Positions 8,190 to 19,856 of a stretch of DNA of 64,000 bases are shown piece after piece. The DNA is from Pelobates cultripes. Lineage: Eukaryota > Chordata > Amphibia > Anura > Pelobatidae. Both the position numbers and the translations under genes were made by a program. The notes under the pieces were generated by a model, which worked only from the letters and a program-made list of their open reading frames with translations, had not been told where the DNA came from and searched no databases. The first letter of the stretch is position 1, and each line of letters starts with the position of its first letter. The stretch spans positions 93,800,649-93,864,648 of the forward strand of contig OW240921.1 of NCBI GenBank assembly GCA_933207985.1, read 5' to 3'.

Positions 8190-10108
8190 TGGAGGGGAAT
8201 GGGTGTAGGAGAGTAACGAACCAGAGAGGTGGAGTTAGGAGGAATGGAATATTATGGTGGGCATGGAGGGGGTGGACCAAGGATGGGTGGGCACGGTGAG
8301 GAACTGAACAGGGATGTGGGCATAGAGGGACTGGGACAGGGTTGTGGGCATGGAGGGACTGGAGCAGGGTTGTGGGCATGGAGGGAGTGGGATAGGGTTG
8401 TGGGCATAGAGGGAGTGGAACAGGGATATGGGCATGGAGGGACTGGGACAGGGTTGTGGGCATGGAGGGAGTGGAACAGGGATGTGGGCATGGAGGGACT
8501 GGGACAGGGTTGTGGGCATGGAGGGAGTGGAACAGGGATATGGGCATGGAGGGAGTGAAACGGATGTGGGCATGGCGGGAGTGAAACAGGGATGTGGGCA
8601 TGGCGGGAGTGGATCAGGGATATGGGCATGGAGGGAGTGGAACGGGGATGTGGGCATGGAGGGAGTGGGACAGGGTTGTGGGCATGGAAGGAGTGGAATA
8701 GGGATATGGGCATGGAGGGAGTGGAACAGGATTGTGGGCATGGAGGGAGTGGAACAGGGATATGAGTATAGAGGGTGTGGAACAGTGTAGTGGGCATGGA
8801 GGAAGTGAAACAGGGTTGTGGGCATGGAGGGAGTGGAACAGGGATATGGGTATAGAGGGTGTGGAACATTATTGTGGGCATGGCGGGTTTGGAACAACAA
8901 TGTGGGCATGGGGGAAGTGAAAAAGGGATATAGGCATAAAGGGGGTGGAACAATGATGTGGGCATGGAGGGAGTGGAACAGGGCTGTAGGCATGGAGGGT
9001 GTGGAACAACGATGTGGGCATGGAGGAAGTGAAACAGGGATGTGGGCATGGAGGGACTGGGGCAGGGTTGTGGGCATGGAGGGAGTGGGGCAGGGTTGTG
9101 GGCATGGAGGGAGTGGAACAGGGATGTGGGCATAGAGGGAGTGGAACAGGGATATGGGCATGGAGGGACTGGGACAGGGTTGTGGGCATGGAGGGGGTGG
9201 AACAGGGAAATGGGCATGTAGGGAGTGGAACAGGGATGTGGGCATGTAGGGAGTGGAACAGGGATATGGGTATAGAGGGTGTGGGACAGGGATGTGGGCA
9301 TGGAGAGAGTGGAACAGGGTTGTGGGAATGGAGGGAGTGGAACAACGATGTGGGCATTTAGGGAGTGGAACAGGGTTGTGGGCATGGAGGGAGTGGAACA
9401 CGGATGTGGGAATGAAGGGAGTGGAACAGGGATATGTGCATAGAGGGTGTGGAACAGTGTTGTGGGCATGGAGGGGGTGGAACAGGGAAATGGGCATGTA
9501 GGGAGTGGAACAGGGATGTGGGCATGGAGGGAGTGGAACAGGGATATGGGCATGTAGGGAGTGGAACAGGGATATGGGTATAGAGGGTGTGGAACAGGGA
9601 TGTGGGCATGGAGAGAGTGGAACAGGGTTGTGGGAATGGAGGGAGTGGAACAACGATGTGGGCATTTAGGGAGTGGAACATGGTTGTGGGCATGGAGGGA
9701 GTGGAACACGGATGTGGGCATGAAGGGAGTGGAACAGGGATATGTGCATAGAGGGTGTGGAACAGTGTTGTGGGCATGGAGGAAGGGAAACAGGGATATG
9801 GGCATAGAGGGTGCGGAACAATGATGTGGGCATGGAGGGAGTGGAACAGGGTTGTAGGCATGGAGGGAGTGGACCAGGGTTGTGGACATGGAGGGAGTGG
9901 AACAGGGATATGGGCATAGAGGGTGTAGAACAACAATGTGGGCATTGAGGGTGTGGAACAGGGTTGTAGGCATGGAGGGAGTGGACCAGGGTTGTGGGCA
10001 TGGAGGGAGTGGAACAGGGATATGGGCATAGAGGGTGCAAAACACTGATGTATTGTGGGCATGGAGGGAGTGGAACAGGGATGTGGGCATGGAGGGAGCG
10101 GAATTAGG
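8190..10108. repeat. 28-bp minisatellite, roughly 65-70 copies
   Basis: The unit is GGGCATGGAGGGAGTGGAAC plus AGGGATGT, with variants (GACTGGGACAGGGTTGT and so on). The strand is strongly asymmetric: G-rich on plus and C-rich on minus. Because 28 is not a multiple of 3 and the unit lacks minus-strand stops in all frames, long overlapping open frames of up to about 659 codons appear on the minus strand. They repeat every 28 residues (84 bases) and are by-products of the repeat, not genes. A larger 308-bp (11-unit) duplication is visible (see findings). The edges at about 8190-8310 are degenerate. Confidence 0.92.
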
Positions 10109-10377
10109 AGATGGGAATAGTCGATGAAAGGAACAGGAGGAGGAAATGTGTGAAGAATTGAAAGAGAGGCAAACAATAGAGGGATAATGGAAAAGAGAGT
10201 GTACTAGAGGTAAGTAAGGGCAAGTACACAAGAGATTAAATCTTCCTAATTATAAAAAAGCTCTGTGTACTGAATCACCCCAACATTGGTTGAGCATGAT
10301 GGGATTGAAGAGAGGATGGGTCAGATAATCTCTCTCCTACTGGACAACTAAAATAACATATAAATCTCAACATAGTA
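10109..10377. other. Unique DNA between minisatellite and hAT element
   Basis: Purine-rich at first, then ordinary AT-rich sequence. Nothing recognised. Confidence 0.4.
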
Positions 10378-10385
10378 ATCTAGAC

Positions 10386-11233
10386 CAGTGTTCTGCAACC
10401 TTTTAGCACCCGAGGCCTGGCGAAAAGAGAAGAAATATTTTGCTGACCGGCATCAGCCAGAAATAAAAACCAATGGTATGTGTGAGGGGTGCTGTGTGTG
10501 TGTGAGGGATGTTGTGTGTGTGTGTGTGTGTGTGAGGGATGCAATTTGTGTGTGGGTGTGTGTGAGGGGTGCAGTGTGTGTGTATGGGGGGGGGCAGTGT
10601 GTGTGTATAGTGTGTGTGGGGACAGTGTGTGTGTATTAGGGGCAGTGTGTGTGTGTGTGTGTATGGGGGGCAGGGTGTGTGTATAGGTGCAGTGTGTGTG
10701 TATAGGTGCAGTGTGTACATAGGGGGCAGTGTGTGTGTGTATGGGGGCAGTGTGTGTATAGGGGCAGTGTGTGTGTATAGGGGCAGTGTGTGTGTATGGG
10801 GGCAGTGTGTGTGTATAGGGGAGAATGATTGTGGGGTTGGAGGGTAGATTAATAAATGTGTATTTTTTATAAAATTTTTTAAAAAATAGTAATTTTGATA
10901 TCCCCCCTCCCTGCATACTTTGTCTAGGTGGTCCTAGTGGTGAGAGGGAACTCTAGCAAGAGGAGAACCCGGCAAAGCTGCAGGTTACAGCTCGCCGGGT
11001 CCTCTCTCCCACCCTCCCCTGCTGGCTGCCAGCATTACACTGCTAGCGGGCCACAGAGGGGATCTCTGATCTCCCCTTCAGTCCTGCAGAGCCAACAGAG
11101 GAGAGGGAGGCATGGTTCCCGGTGCTATGATCATAAGGTAATTTATTGCCGGTCCGTGTGAAAGCTTTCGCAGAACTGCAATAAATTCTTGCGGACCGGC
11201 GCCGGTCAGCGGACCAGTGGTTGAAGACCACTG
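10386..11233. mobile_element. Non-autonomous hAT element, 848 bp, perfect 8-bp TSD
   Basis: The target-site duplication ATCTAGAC is present at 10378-10385 and 11234-11241. The ends are inverted repeats (CAGTGTTCTGCAACC and GGTTGAAGACCACTG). There is no transposase. The left half is a GT microsatellite (about 10480-10830) and the right half is GC-rich. Eight-base duplications with CAG...CTG ends are diagnostic of the hAT superfamily. Confidence 0.9.
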
Positions 11234-11347
11234 ATCTAGACTATTAGCATGATAGGAGTGGTAGTGGACGATGGCTGTTTTAGTGTTAACCTCAAAGGGT
11301 TGAAAAATCAATGTAGAGAATTCACAGTTATTTTTTTTCTTTTAAGC

Positions 11348-11408
11348 CTGTGATCTACCAGGCCCCTAAATTCACAAACTGCTCATTTAGGGGCCTGGTA
11401 GATCACAG
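11348..11408. repeat. Perfect 24-bp hairpin, 13-base loop
   Basis: The arms at 11348-11371 and 11385-11408 are exact reverse complements (CTGTGATCTACCAGGCCCCT...), with loop TCACAAACTGCTC. It is not obviously the end of a known element. Confidence 0.85.
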
Positions 11409-11469
11409 CTCGTTTGGGCAGGTCCCTCTTCATCCACTGTTGCCGCATGTCATGTGCTTTGTTTGAATC

Positions 11470-11545
11470 AAGTGTTTGTCTTATTTCCCATTGTACAACG
11501 CTCTGGAATATGATGCTGCTATATAAGTAATTGTAATTATTGTGA
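11470..11545. repeat. L2/CR1-type 3' tail fragment
   Basis: CCCATTGTACAACGCTCTGG... with TGCTATATAAGTAA resembles the phrase TGTACAGCGCTGCGGAAT...GCGCTATATAAATAA found at the 3' ends of vertebrate L2-like LINEs and the SINEs that use them. Confidence 0.55.
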
Positions 11546-12089
11546 TTCCCGCTCTCTCTCTGTGATGTCTGTTGCCTTAGGGGCTGTATTTCATGGATTC
11601 ATCTCCCAGACTCCTGACTGTCAAATGTTAAGAATGGATAAGCAGAATAGAGGTGGAGACACGCTACAAAGCCATGGCCAGGGCCGGATTAACATAGGGG
11701 CTGATGGAGCTGCAGCTCCAGGCCCAGGCCCATGGAATAGGCCCATTTAAAAAAAAAAAAAAAAAAAATTTTTTTTTTTTTTTTTTTACACACTACTCTT
11801 AGGTTTGCCACCTGACTGGTATTTTAATGGCACAGACGGTATTTGAGGCTGCCTGGCCCTGCCAGTATTGCAGTAATACCAGCAATACAAATGCAGGTAA
11901 TTTTCTCAGAATAAATGGAAATTACTCTGCAATACCAGAACCGGCCAGTAGGGGTCACTGTGTGTGGAGAGAGGCCGGGATAGGAAGTTACAGAATATCC
12001 CTGCCTCTCTCTACTACTCACTGATCCGTGGGGGAGCAGCTACACAGCACAGAGAGTCCAGACAGCAGCTCTACAGCTCAGGTAAGTGA

Positions 12090-12745
12090 GGGATAGGGGG
12101 GAAGGCAGCAGGGACACATGGGGACACAGACACATGGGGACACTGAGACACTAGGTGACATATGGGGACACTGAGACACTAGGGGACACAGACACTAGGG
12201 AACACATGATGACACATACACTAGGGGACACATGGGGATGCTGTGAGACATAGGGACATTGGGAGACATTGGGACACGGAGACACTATGTCCCCCAGCCA
12301 GTGTCCCTAGTGTCTCAGTGTCCCCAAGTCTCCCAGTGTCTGTGTCCCATGTCTCTCAGTGTACCTAGTATCCCCATGTGTCCCAGTGTCCCCATGTCTA
12401 TGTCCACAACTGTCCCCATGTCTCCCCAAGTGTCTGTCTCCAAGCCAGTGTCCCCTAGTCTCCCAGTATCCCCTAGTCTCCCAGTGTCCCCTAGTCTCCC
12501 AGTGTCTGTGTCCCTAGTGTCTCAGTGTCCCCATTTCTCTCAGTGTCCCCGGGTCTCTCAGTGTCCCCAGTATCCTAGTGACATGGGGACACACTGAGAC
12601 ATTGGGACGCTGGGAGAAATGGGGACACAGACACTGGGAGACTAGGGGACTGGGCAACATGGGGACACTGACACTGTGATACATAGGGACACTGAGACAC
12701 TGGGTGACTTGCGAGACTGAGACACAGGGAGACACTGGGAGCAAT
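12090..12745. repeat. Degenerate GGGACAC / GTGTCCC satellite in alternating orientation
   Basis: GGGGACACTGAGACACTAG-like units run on the plus strand at 12090-12285, on the minus strand at 12286-12580, and on the plus strand again at 12580-12745. The unit is not constant in length. Confidence 0.75.
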
Positions 12746-12932
12746 CCATCTATACAGCAGAATCAAACTGTGAGTAGTTTGTTGGTGAGTTTACAGAATT
12801 TTCTCTGATGTCAATCCTTGTGATTTACATCATGTGATGTCACGCATAACTAATTAATTATACAAATGATTAAGGCTGGTATTTTTTTTCCAAGAAAGGT
12901 GGCAACCTTAACTACTCTTCACATATTCTTGC

Positions 12933-13461
12933 TTAAAGGAGCACTATAGGGTCAGGAACACAATCATGTATTTCTGACCCTATTGTGTTTAAACCACCAT
13001 CCTGGCCCCTTCTTGCCTCCCTAAATATAGTAAAATATTACTTGTATTCAATTATGCAGCTGCTGGCTCAGAAGTGGTGGTCTGAGCAAATTACAATACT
13101 TCCCCATAGGATTGGCTGAGACTGTCAACTAGGCAGATCAGGGGCAGAGCCAGCACAAGTCCAACATAGCCCTGGCCAATCAGCATCTCCTCATAAAGAT
13201 AAATTGAATCTCTATGAGGAAAGTTCAGTGTCTGCATGCAGAGGGGTGGAGACACTGAATGGCAGTGCTGCACACTAGGCAGTACTGCCCCAGGAAGCAT
13301 CTCTAGCAGCCATCTAAGGAAAGGCCAGTGGAGTTATTTTCTCTGAAAAGACAGTGTTTATTGCAAAAAGCCTTAATGGAATGATTCTACTTACCAGAAC
13401 AAATACAATAAGCTGTAGTTGTTCAGCTGTATTTGTTCTGGTGACTATAGTGTCCCTTTAA
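12933..13461. mobile_element. piggyBac-type MITE, TTAA ends
   Basis: TTAAAGGAGCACTATAGGG at the left and CTATAGTGTCCCTTTAA at the right are inverted termini with TTAA duplicated. The interior shares CTGCATGCAGAGG, TCTCTGAAAAGACAGTG and AACAAATACA with the copy at 26103-26673. Non-coding. It is inserted in the 11679-14154 hAT element and so is younger than it. Confidence 0.85.
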
Positions 13462-14162
13462 GTTTGGAAGCTTAAGAGGGATGTATGGGAACAAAACTTG
13501 TGTGCACTGGCTAGTTTAGGTAATGCAGACGTTGGTCTCTCTAACACTGTGGCATGTCCCCATTCTTCTACACTCACTACAGACACCTTTTCTCTGTCTC
13601 AGACTATATACCAGGAACTTCTGCCTACTAGTAAGAAGGTAAGGAGACAATTGGACCAGCGAGTGCTAGGGGACAGTCCTTAGAAAGAATGGAGTGAGCG
13701 CATCATTAGACACATTTATGTCAAGCTCAAGGTGCTGCCTGCATAGTATGCCCTTAGTTGGACAGCCTGCAGGATTGGCAGGCAGACCTTCCAATTCTTT
13801 GGACAAACATGCCCGCTTTTTGGGCATGTTCACCCCTTTTTGCAGGTCTTGTCACGTGATTCGCGCCAGTGGCCCACCCTTTTATCCCGCCCATTGACTT
13901 CCTGCTTCACTGGACACTGCTGTTAGGGGTTATGGATGTACTTGAAAGATGAAAGCATAAATTAGAGAGAAATTAGCATAGAGTATGTGTTTTCTTATAG
14001 CTGCATCCTATGAGTTTCCCTCCAGCACCATCTCCATCAGATACATGACGCTTGGGAGGTATGATTGTCTTAGTGTTTTTGGTCGATAAGATTTTGTAAT
14101 TAGGCCCATCATAATTGTCAGCACCAGGCCCACTGTGCTCTTAATCCGGCCCTGGCCATGGC

Positions 14163-16370
14163 AACAGCAGAGAGCAGACACAGACTGCAAGACTGTGACA
14201 AAGCAAAAAAAAGAACCCTTTCAGGTCTGTTATTAGAAACAGAGAGAGCTCAGTGACCCTGGGAACATCAGGTCTTCTGCGTATATAGTGAGGAGCAGTG
14301 CAGTCAAATATTCACCTAATAGATGCTCCTCCATTTGATCATGAGAAACAGGTTAAAAAAGGTGCATGTTGTATCCCCTCAATGAAATGATAAACGGCAG
14401 GTATGGGATCTAATGACACAGCTAAAGCCAAGGACCCGTGCAAGGATTTTTGTCTACACCGGGGAGGACTTATTTTGTCACCCACCAAATTCGTCTACCT
14501 GTCTATTAATTGCCCTTTTGCCCCTGTTACCCATCCTTTTGTGCATCTTACCGCCTTTTTGTTTCTCTTGTCCCTTTTTGGATATTGTATCTACTGTTCG
14601 TCATTCTTTTCATGCTTTAGTTTCTTTATCCCACTGTTTGTGGTCTCTTAACCCCCTTTAAAACTTCCTGGGTATTGACTTGCAACCTAATTGGAGACAG
14701 TAAGCCACAGGTTGAAAATTACTGCCCTTGTCCACACCTGCATGCTTACCCGGTGATATAGTTTAATAGCCAAGTATGCTATTAATTTCCAATAACATTC
14801 ATGAGATTCATTGTACTGATTTATAGCTTATTAATCACCGTGTAAGGAAAACATACTGATTAACAGACATCTCTTTATGGCATATTCCTTTCTGACCACC
14901 CAGCCAGCTGCAGGAATATTCCATCAAAGCCCCCCTTAAAAAAATCTGCGAGGTCCAGGACCTCACTGTCAAAACTCTTATACAATGTCACTCAGACATG
15001 CATAAATTGGCAATCATGCTCTATAAGATAAACGTAGACACACTCTCACATACATAAATACACACTGAAATGCAATTACAGCTACCGTATGCACTAAAAC
15101 ACATCCCAGCGGTGCAGGGTTTAGCTTATTGGCTGAGAGCATTCAAGTGATGTTCTCACGAGCTAGATGCAGAGCTTAGCTTAGGGGCCATAGCAGAAGC
15201 TCCTACGCAGATACTTCTGACTCTCTGAAGGCTGTAGTGGAGGTAGGTAGTGGTGCCCAACATACCGCAGGTAAGAATTGAAACTGTTCTAAAATGGTTT
15301 GAATGCTTACAATTGGGGAAGAGTCAGAGCACTCCTGGCACCATAACCACTACAGCATTATTTATATTTGTAGACATGGGACATGTGTACCAATCACAGT
15401 GACATATGTTTCACATCCAAAAACCATATTGGTTCCCACCGTCATACACCGTAACACTGGTTTCACATTTTGAGCACTGGTTATAATAAATTATTTTATG
15501 CTAAATTATTTTGCAAAGACTCCCCAGGGCAGGAGTACATTAGTATTGTAACCCATATATGTCAGTGCTGGGGGTTATTTATTTATGTTTTAATATCTCT
15601 TTATTGCAGCAACGTAGATAGATAAGTCATAGTAAATATTTCAAGAACACCTAATTTAGTTATTGCTAATAATTATTATTAAGTATATTGTTTCTAACAC
15701 CCTTCTACCGCTCTTTGATATCTGATGATGCTTTATTACATTTTAAAGTATCTCTGTCAATACCTTCCCCCCCAAAAAACAATTATGACTATTTCATAAC
15801 GATAAAGTCTTTATGAAATACTCACGTTGACTGTGTTTGAAATGCCAACATGTCAAAACATAGACTAGTTTGTCTTTTGTATATTCCCTGTTTGACAAAA
15901 AAGTCGAAGATACCACTGTCAAGTTTTGTCATTTCCCCAGCCGTCACTAGCGTCAGTTGTGACCAAAAAATAATTTTTTTATGGACATAAGCCTCAGTGT
16001 TGTACTCTCGCACATGCACAAGATTACAGAGCTGATGTGAGCTCCTGGCAGATGAAGCACTAGGAAGTGAAAAGGATCCACCAGATTAAGATAAAGATGG
16101 CAGCAGCCATGACGGACATCTTCAGCTTCCTGTGCACCCTGGACCACTGCTTTGCAAGAGGTTATGTCACCATCAGGGGTGTTTGCAAAATATGCAAAGA
16201 CCTCATACAATGACAGAGCTACTTCAATTCTAGTTGTTAAATGTGGCAACCTCTGGCCTTTTACTCCTGAAGCTGTGTCTTTAAAGAGTTAAAGCGGGAT
16301 TTTCACTTCCTAGGGTTTTTAAAATTATGTTTACGTTTAGATCACTTTCATACATTACTTTACCTTTATA
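14163..16370. other. Mostly unique DNA with MITE debris
   Basis: No gene or complete element seen. 15210-15360 resembles the interior of a TTAA MITE (CACTCCTGGCACCATAACCA). 15570-15640 has T-rich sequence with TTTATT that could be a minus-strand retroposon end. The short open frames are not convincing. Confidence 0.4.
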
Positions 16371-16490
16371 GTGTAAGCTCACAGACAAGGCCATCTATCT
16401 TTTGTATCGGTCTGGTTATATTGTATTGTTTTCCCATTTGTACAGCGCTGCGGAACATGTTGGTGCTTTATAAATGCCATAAATACATTT
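16371..16490 (+). repeat. L2/CR1-type 3' tail fragment
   Basis: AGTGTAAGCTCACAGACAAGG is followed by TTTGTACAGCGCTGCGGAAC and GTGCTTTATAAATGCCATAA. This is the common 3' tail of L2-like LINEs and derived SINEs. A short AAACAAACAAACAA tail follows. Confidence 0.65.
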
Positions 16491-17721
16491 TTAAAAACAA
16501 ACAAACAATGTTCCTGATGCTCTGAAGAAATCAGCCTTCATTCAGATGAATCCTAAACTCACCACTAGGAGGCACTGAGTGTTAGACTGTATGCAGGAGA
16601 TTTAGCCATTTTAAAAAAAAATAGATGTCAATTTGTGATGTGAATATTGAGCATTATGTATACATAGTACTCTAATCTCTAACACAAAACATTATCTGTT
16701 TGGTCATATTTTTACCTTTGTGTCTTTATGGTATGTATAACCAGTGGTGTATCGTGGTTTTGTGCTGCCCCAGGCCCCGCCACCCCGCCTTCTAAATACA
16801 CACTCACTGACAGACACATATACACTAGCTAACAGACATACACACACACTGACAGACACACATACACACACACACTCACTAACAGACAACATACACACTC
16901 ACTTACAGACACACACACTCTCACTAACAGACACACACACACACACACACACACTCACTAACAGACATGCATGCACTCTCACTAACAGACATGCATACAG
17001 AGTCACTAACAGACACACATACTAACACGCTCACTAACAGACACACACACGTACTAACAGACACACACATAGTAACACACTCACTAACAGACACACACAC
17101 TCTCACTAACAGACTTACACAGTAACTAACAGACACACACAGTCACTAACAGACACGCATACACTCTAACTAACAGACACGCATACACAGTCACTAACAG
17201 ACATGCATACACACTAACAGACACACACACTATCACACTCACTAACAGACACACACACACTAACACACTCTCTAACAGACACTCACATACTAACACATTC
17301 ACTAACACACACACACGCATACTAACAGACACACACATAGTAACACACTCCATAACAGACAAACACATAGTAACACACTCCCTAAGAGGCAGTCACTAAC
17401 AGACACACATACACTCTCACTAACAGACACGCATACACACTCACTAACAGACATGCATAAACACTAACACACTCTCTAACATACACACATATACTAACAC
17501 ATTCACTAACAGACACGTATACACTCTCACTAACAGAAATGCATACACACTCACTAACAGACATACATACACACTAACAGACACACGCACTAACACACTC
17601 TCTAACAGACACACACATACTAACACATTCACTAACAGACACACACATACACACTAACAGACACACACATAGTAACACACTCCCTAACAGACACACACAC
17701 TTACTAACAGACACACATACA

Positions 17722-18626
17722 CAGTGGTGTATCTTGGTTTTGTGCTGCCCTAGGCAGGACAAAACTCAGACACCCCCCCTCCCCCTGCGCCACCCCCACC
17801 CAACCCTTCCCCCCGCCCCACCTTCTAAATACACACACACACACAGTCAGACACACATACACAAACACACACACACAGTCAGAGACACACACACACTCAC
17901 AAACACAGTCAGACACAAACACACACACAGTCAGACACAAACACACACACACAGTCAGACACACACACAGACACAAACACACACACACAAACACAGTCAG
18001 ACACAAACACACTCACACACACACACTCAGACACATACACACACACACACTCAGACACATACACACACAGTCAGACACACACACACACAGTCAGACACAT
18101 ACACAGACACAAACACACACACAAACACACACACACACACTCACAAACACACACAGTCAGACACAAACACACACACACATTAACTTTTTTTAAATTTAAA
18201 TCCCCCCCCAACCTCCTTACCTTTGGGAGTGCTGGGGGGGGTCTCTCTCCCTGGTGGTCCGGTGGTCCAGTGGCTGCAGGGCGGGCGGCGCTGGCGAGGG
18301 AGCACTTCCTATGAGCTGACTGCTCAGCTCCCTCGCGCGTCGGCTGCAGAGTGAGGCTGGAAGCCGGAATATGACGTCATCTTCCGGCTCCCAGCCTCAC
18401 TCTGCAGCCGGTGCGCGAGGGAGCTGAGCAGTCAGCTCATAGGAAGTGCTCCCTCGCCAGCCGCCCGCCTGCCAGCGCCGCCCGCCCGCCCGCTCGCGAT
18501 GTCAGTTAGCCGCGAGGCTAACATGACATTTGCCCTGGGCATTTGGGGGGCGGCGTTTTTTGCCGCCCCCTGAAAAATGCCGCCCAAGGCAAATGCCTTG
18601 TTTGCCTCGCGGCTAATACGCCCCTG
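17722..18626. mobile_element. hAT element nested in the array, 905 bp, perfect TSD
   Basis: TSD CACATACA is at 17714-17721 and 18627-18634, proving insertion into the CA-rich array. Ends CAGTGGTGTATCTTGG and AATACGCCCCTG. Inside are a CA microsatellite (17830-18180), a splice-donor-like AAAG/GTAAGG on the minus strand (18224-18216) and the long palindrome 18292-18461. No transposase. Confidence 0.9.
18292..18461. repeat. 170-bp near-perfect palindrome centred on TGACGTCA
   Basis: The arms (left GCGAGGGAGCACTTCCTATG..., right ...CATAGGAAGTGCTCCCTCGC in mirror) meet at 18371-18380, ATGACGTCAT. The centre is a perfect cAMP-response element (CRE). A few mismatches and one or two single-base length differences occur in the arms. 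Confidence 0.88.
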
Positions 18627-19000
18627 CACATACACACTCCCTAACAGACACACACTCACTAACAAACACGCATACACTCTCACTAACAGACATGCATACA
18701 CACTAACAGACACACACACTAACACACTCTCTAACAGACACACATACTAACACACTCTAACAGACACACATATACTAACACATTCACTGACAGACACACA
18801 CACACTAACAGACAAACACATAGTAACACACTCCCTAACAGACACTCACTCTCTAACAGACACGCATACACTCTCACTAACAGATACAAGATATATTTGT
18901 ATTTGTATTTGAGGATTTTGAGGAGTCCTTTGTTATGACCTAAAGTATAAGGGAAGTAATTAACCTTTATTTCTGGATTGTATATTGCTGCAGTTGGGTG

Positions 19001-19041
<41 letters not shown>

Positions 19042-19856
19042 TTACTCTCACTAACAGACATGCATAAACACTCACTAAAAGACATGCATACACACTAACA
19101 GACACACACACCAACACACACACTAACACACACACACACACACACACACTAACAGACACACACATAGTAACATGCTCACTAACAGACACACACATAGTAA
19201 CACACTCCCTAACAGACACACACTCATTAACAGACACACATACACACTCACTAAAAGACATGCATACATACTAACAGACAAACACACTAACACACTATCT
19301 AACAGACACACACACACTAACACACTCACTAACAGACACGCACACACTAACACTCTCTAACAGACACACACATACTAACACATTCACTAACAGACACACA
19401 CACACTAACAGACACACACATAGTAACACACTCACTAACGGATACACACACTAACAGACACACACATAGTAACACACTCCCTAACAGACACACACTCACT
19501 AACAGACACGTATACACTCTCACTAACAGACACACTAACACACTCTCTAACAGACACACACACACTAACACACTCTCTAACAGACACACACATACCAACA
19601 CACTCTCTAACAGACACACACATACCAACACATTCACTAACAGAAACACACATAGTAACACACTCCCTAACAGACACACACACACACACTCACAGACACA
19701 CTAACAGACACACACACACACACTAACAGACACACACACACACACACACACACACAGCATTAGTGCTGTTGGTGGCTTTTTTTGCCGCTCCCCAGAAAAT
19801 GCCGCCCAAGACAAATGCCTTGTCAGCCTCGCAGTAAATACACCCCTGTGAATAAC

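Larger units (their letters stand above)
11679..14154. mobile_element. Non-autonomous hAT element, 2476 bp, perfect 8-bp TSD
   Basis: TSD GCCATGGC flanks it at 11671-11678 and 14155-14162. The inverted ends are CAGGGCCGGATTAA and TTAATCCGGCCCTG. It has no transposase. Contents: an A/T homopolymer block (11749-11787), a degenerate GGGACAC satellite in alternating orientation (12090-12745), and a later piggyBac-type MITE (12933-13461). Much of its length is therefore acquired sequence. Confidence 0.88.
16800..19757. repeat. CACTAACAGACACACA minisatellite/microsatellite array
   Basis: Irregular units built from ACTAACAGACACACAC, with CATAGTAACACACTCC variants. It is split by the nested hAT copy (17722-18626) and by the AT-rich insert at 18887-19046. 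On the minus strand the repeat gives Val/Ser/Cys-rich open frames that are artefacts. Confidence 0.9.
16742..19848. mobile_element. Non-autonomous hAT element expanded by CA-rich array and a self-nested copy
   Basis: It begins CAGTGGTGTATC and ends ATACACCCCTG, with near-perfect 8-bp TSDs (TGTATAAC at 16734-16741, TGAATAAC at 19849-19856). The right end (GCCGCTCCCCAGAAAATGCC...) closely matches that of the copy nested at 17722-18626, so the outer and inner elements are the same family. The rest is an imprecise array of CACTAACAGACACACACA-type units. A 160-bp AT-rich segment at about 18887-19046, ending in an (AT)n run, interrupts the array. Confidence 0.8.

Noticed and set aside
8235..10231. 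Minus-strand open frames of 476 and 659 codons (His/Pro/Cys-rich repeats)
   Set aside because: They arise from the 28-bp minisatellite, which lacks stops in all minus-strand frames. There is no start context, domain or non-repeat sequence of note.
16704..19689. Many minus-strand Cys/Val/Ser-rich open frames
   Set aside because: They are translations of the CACTAACAGACACACA array and change composition with the repeat only.
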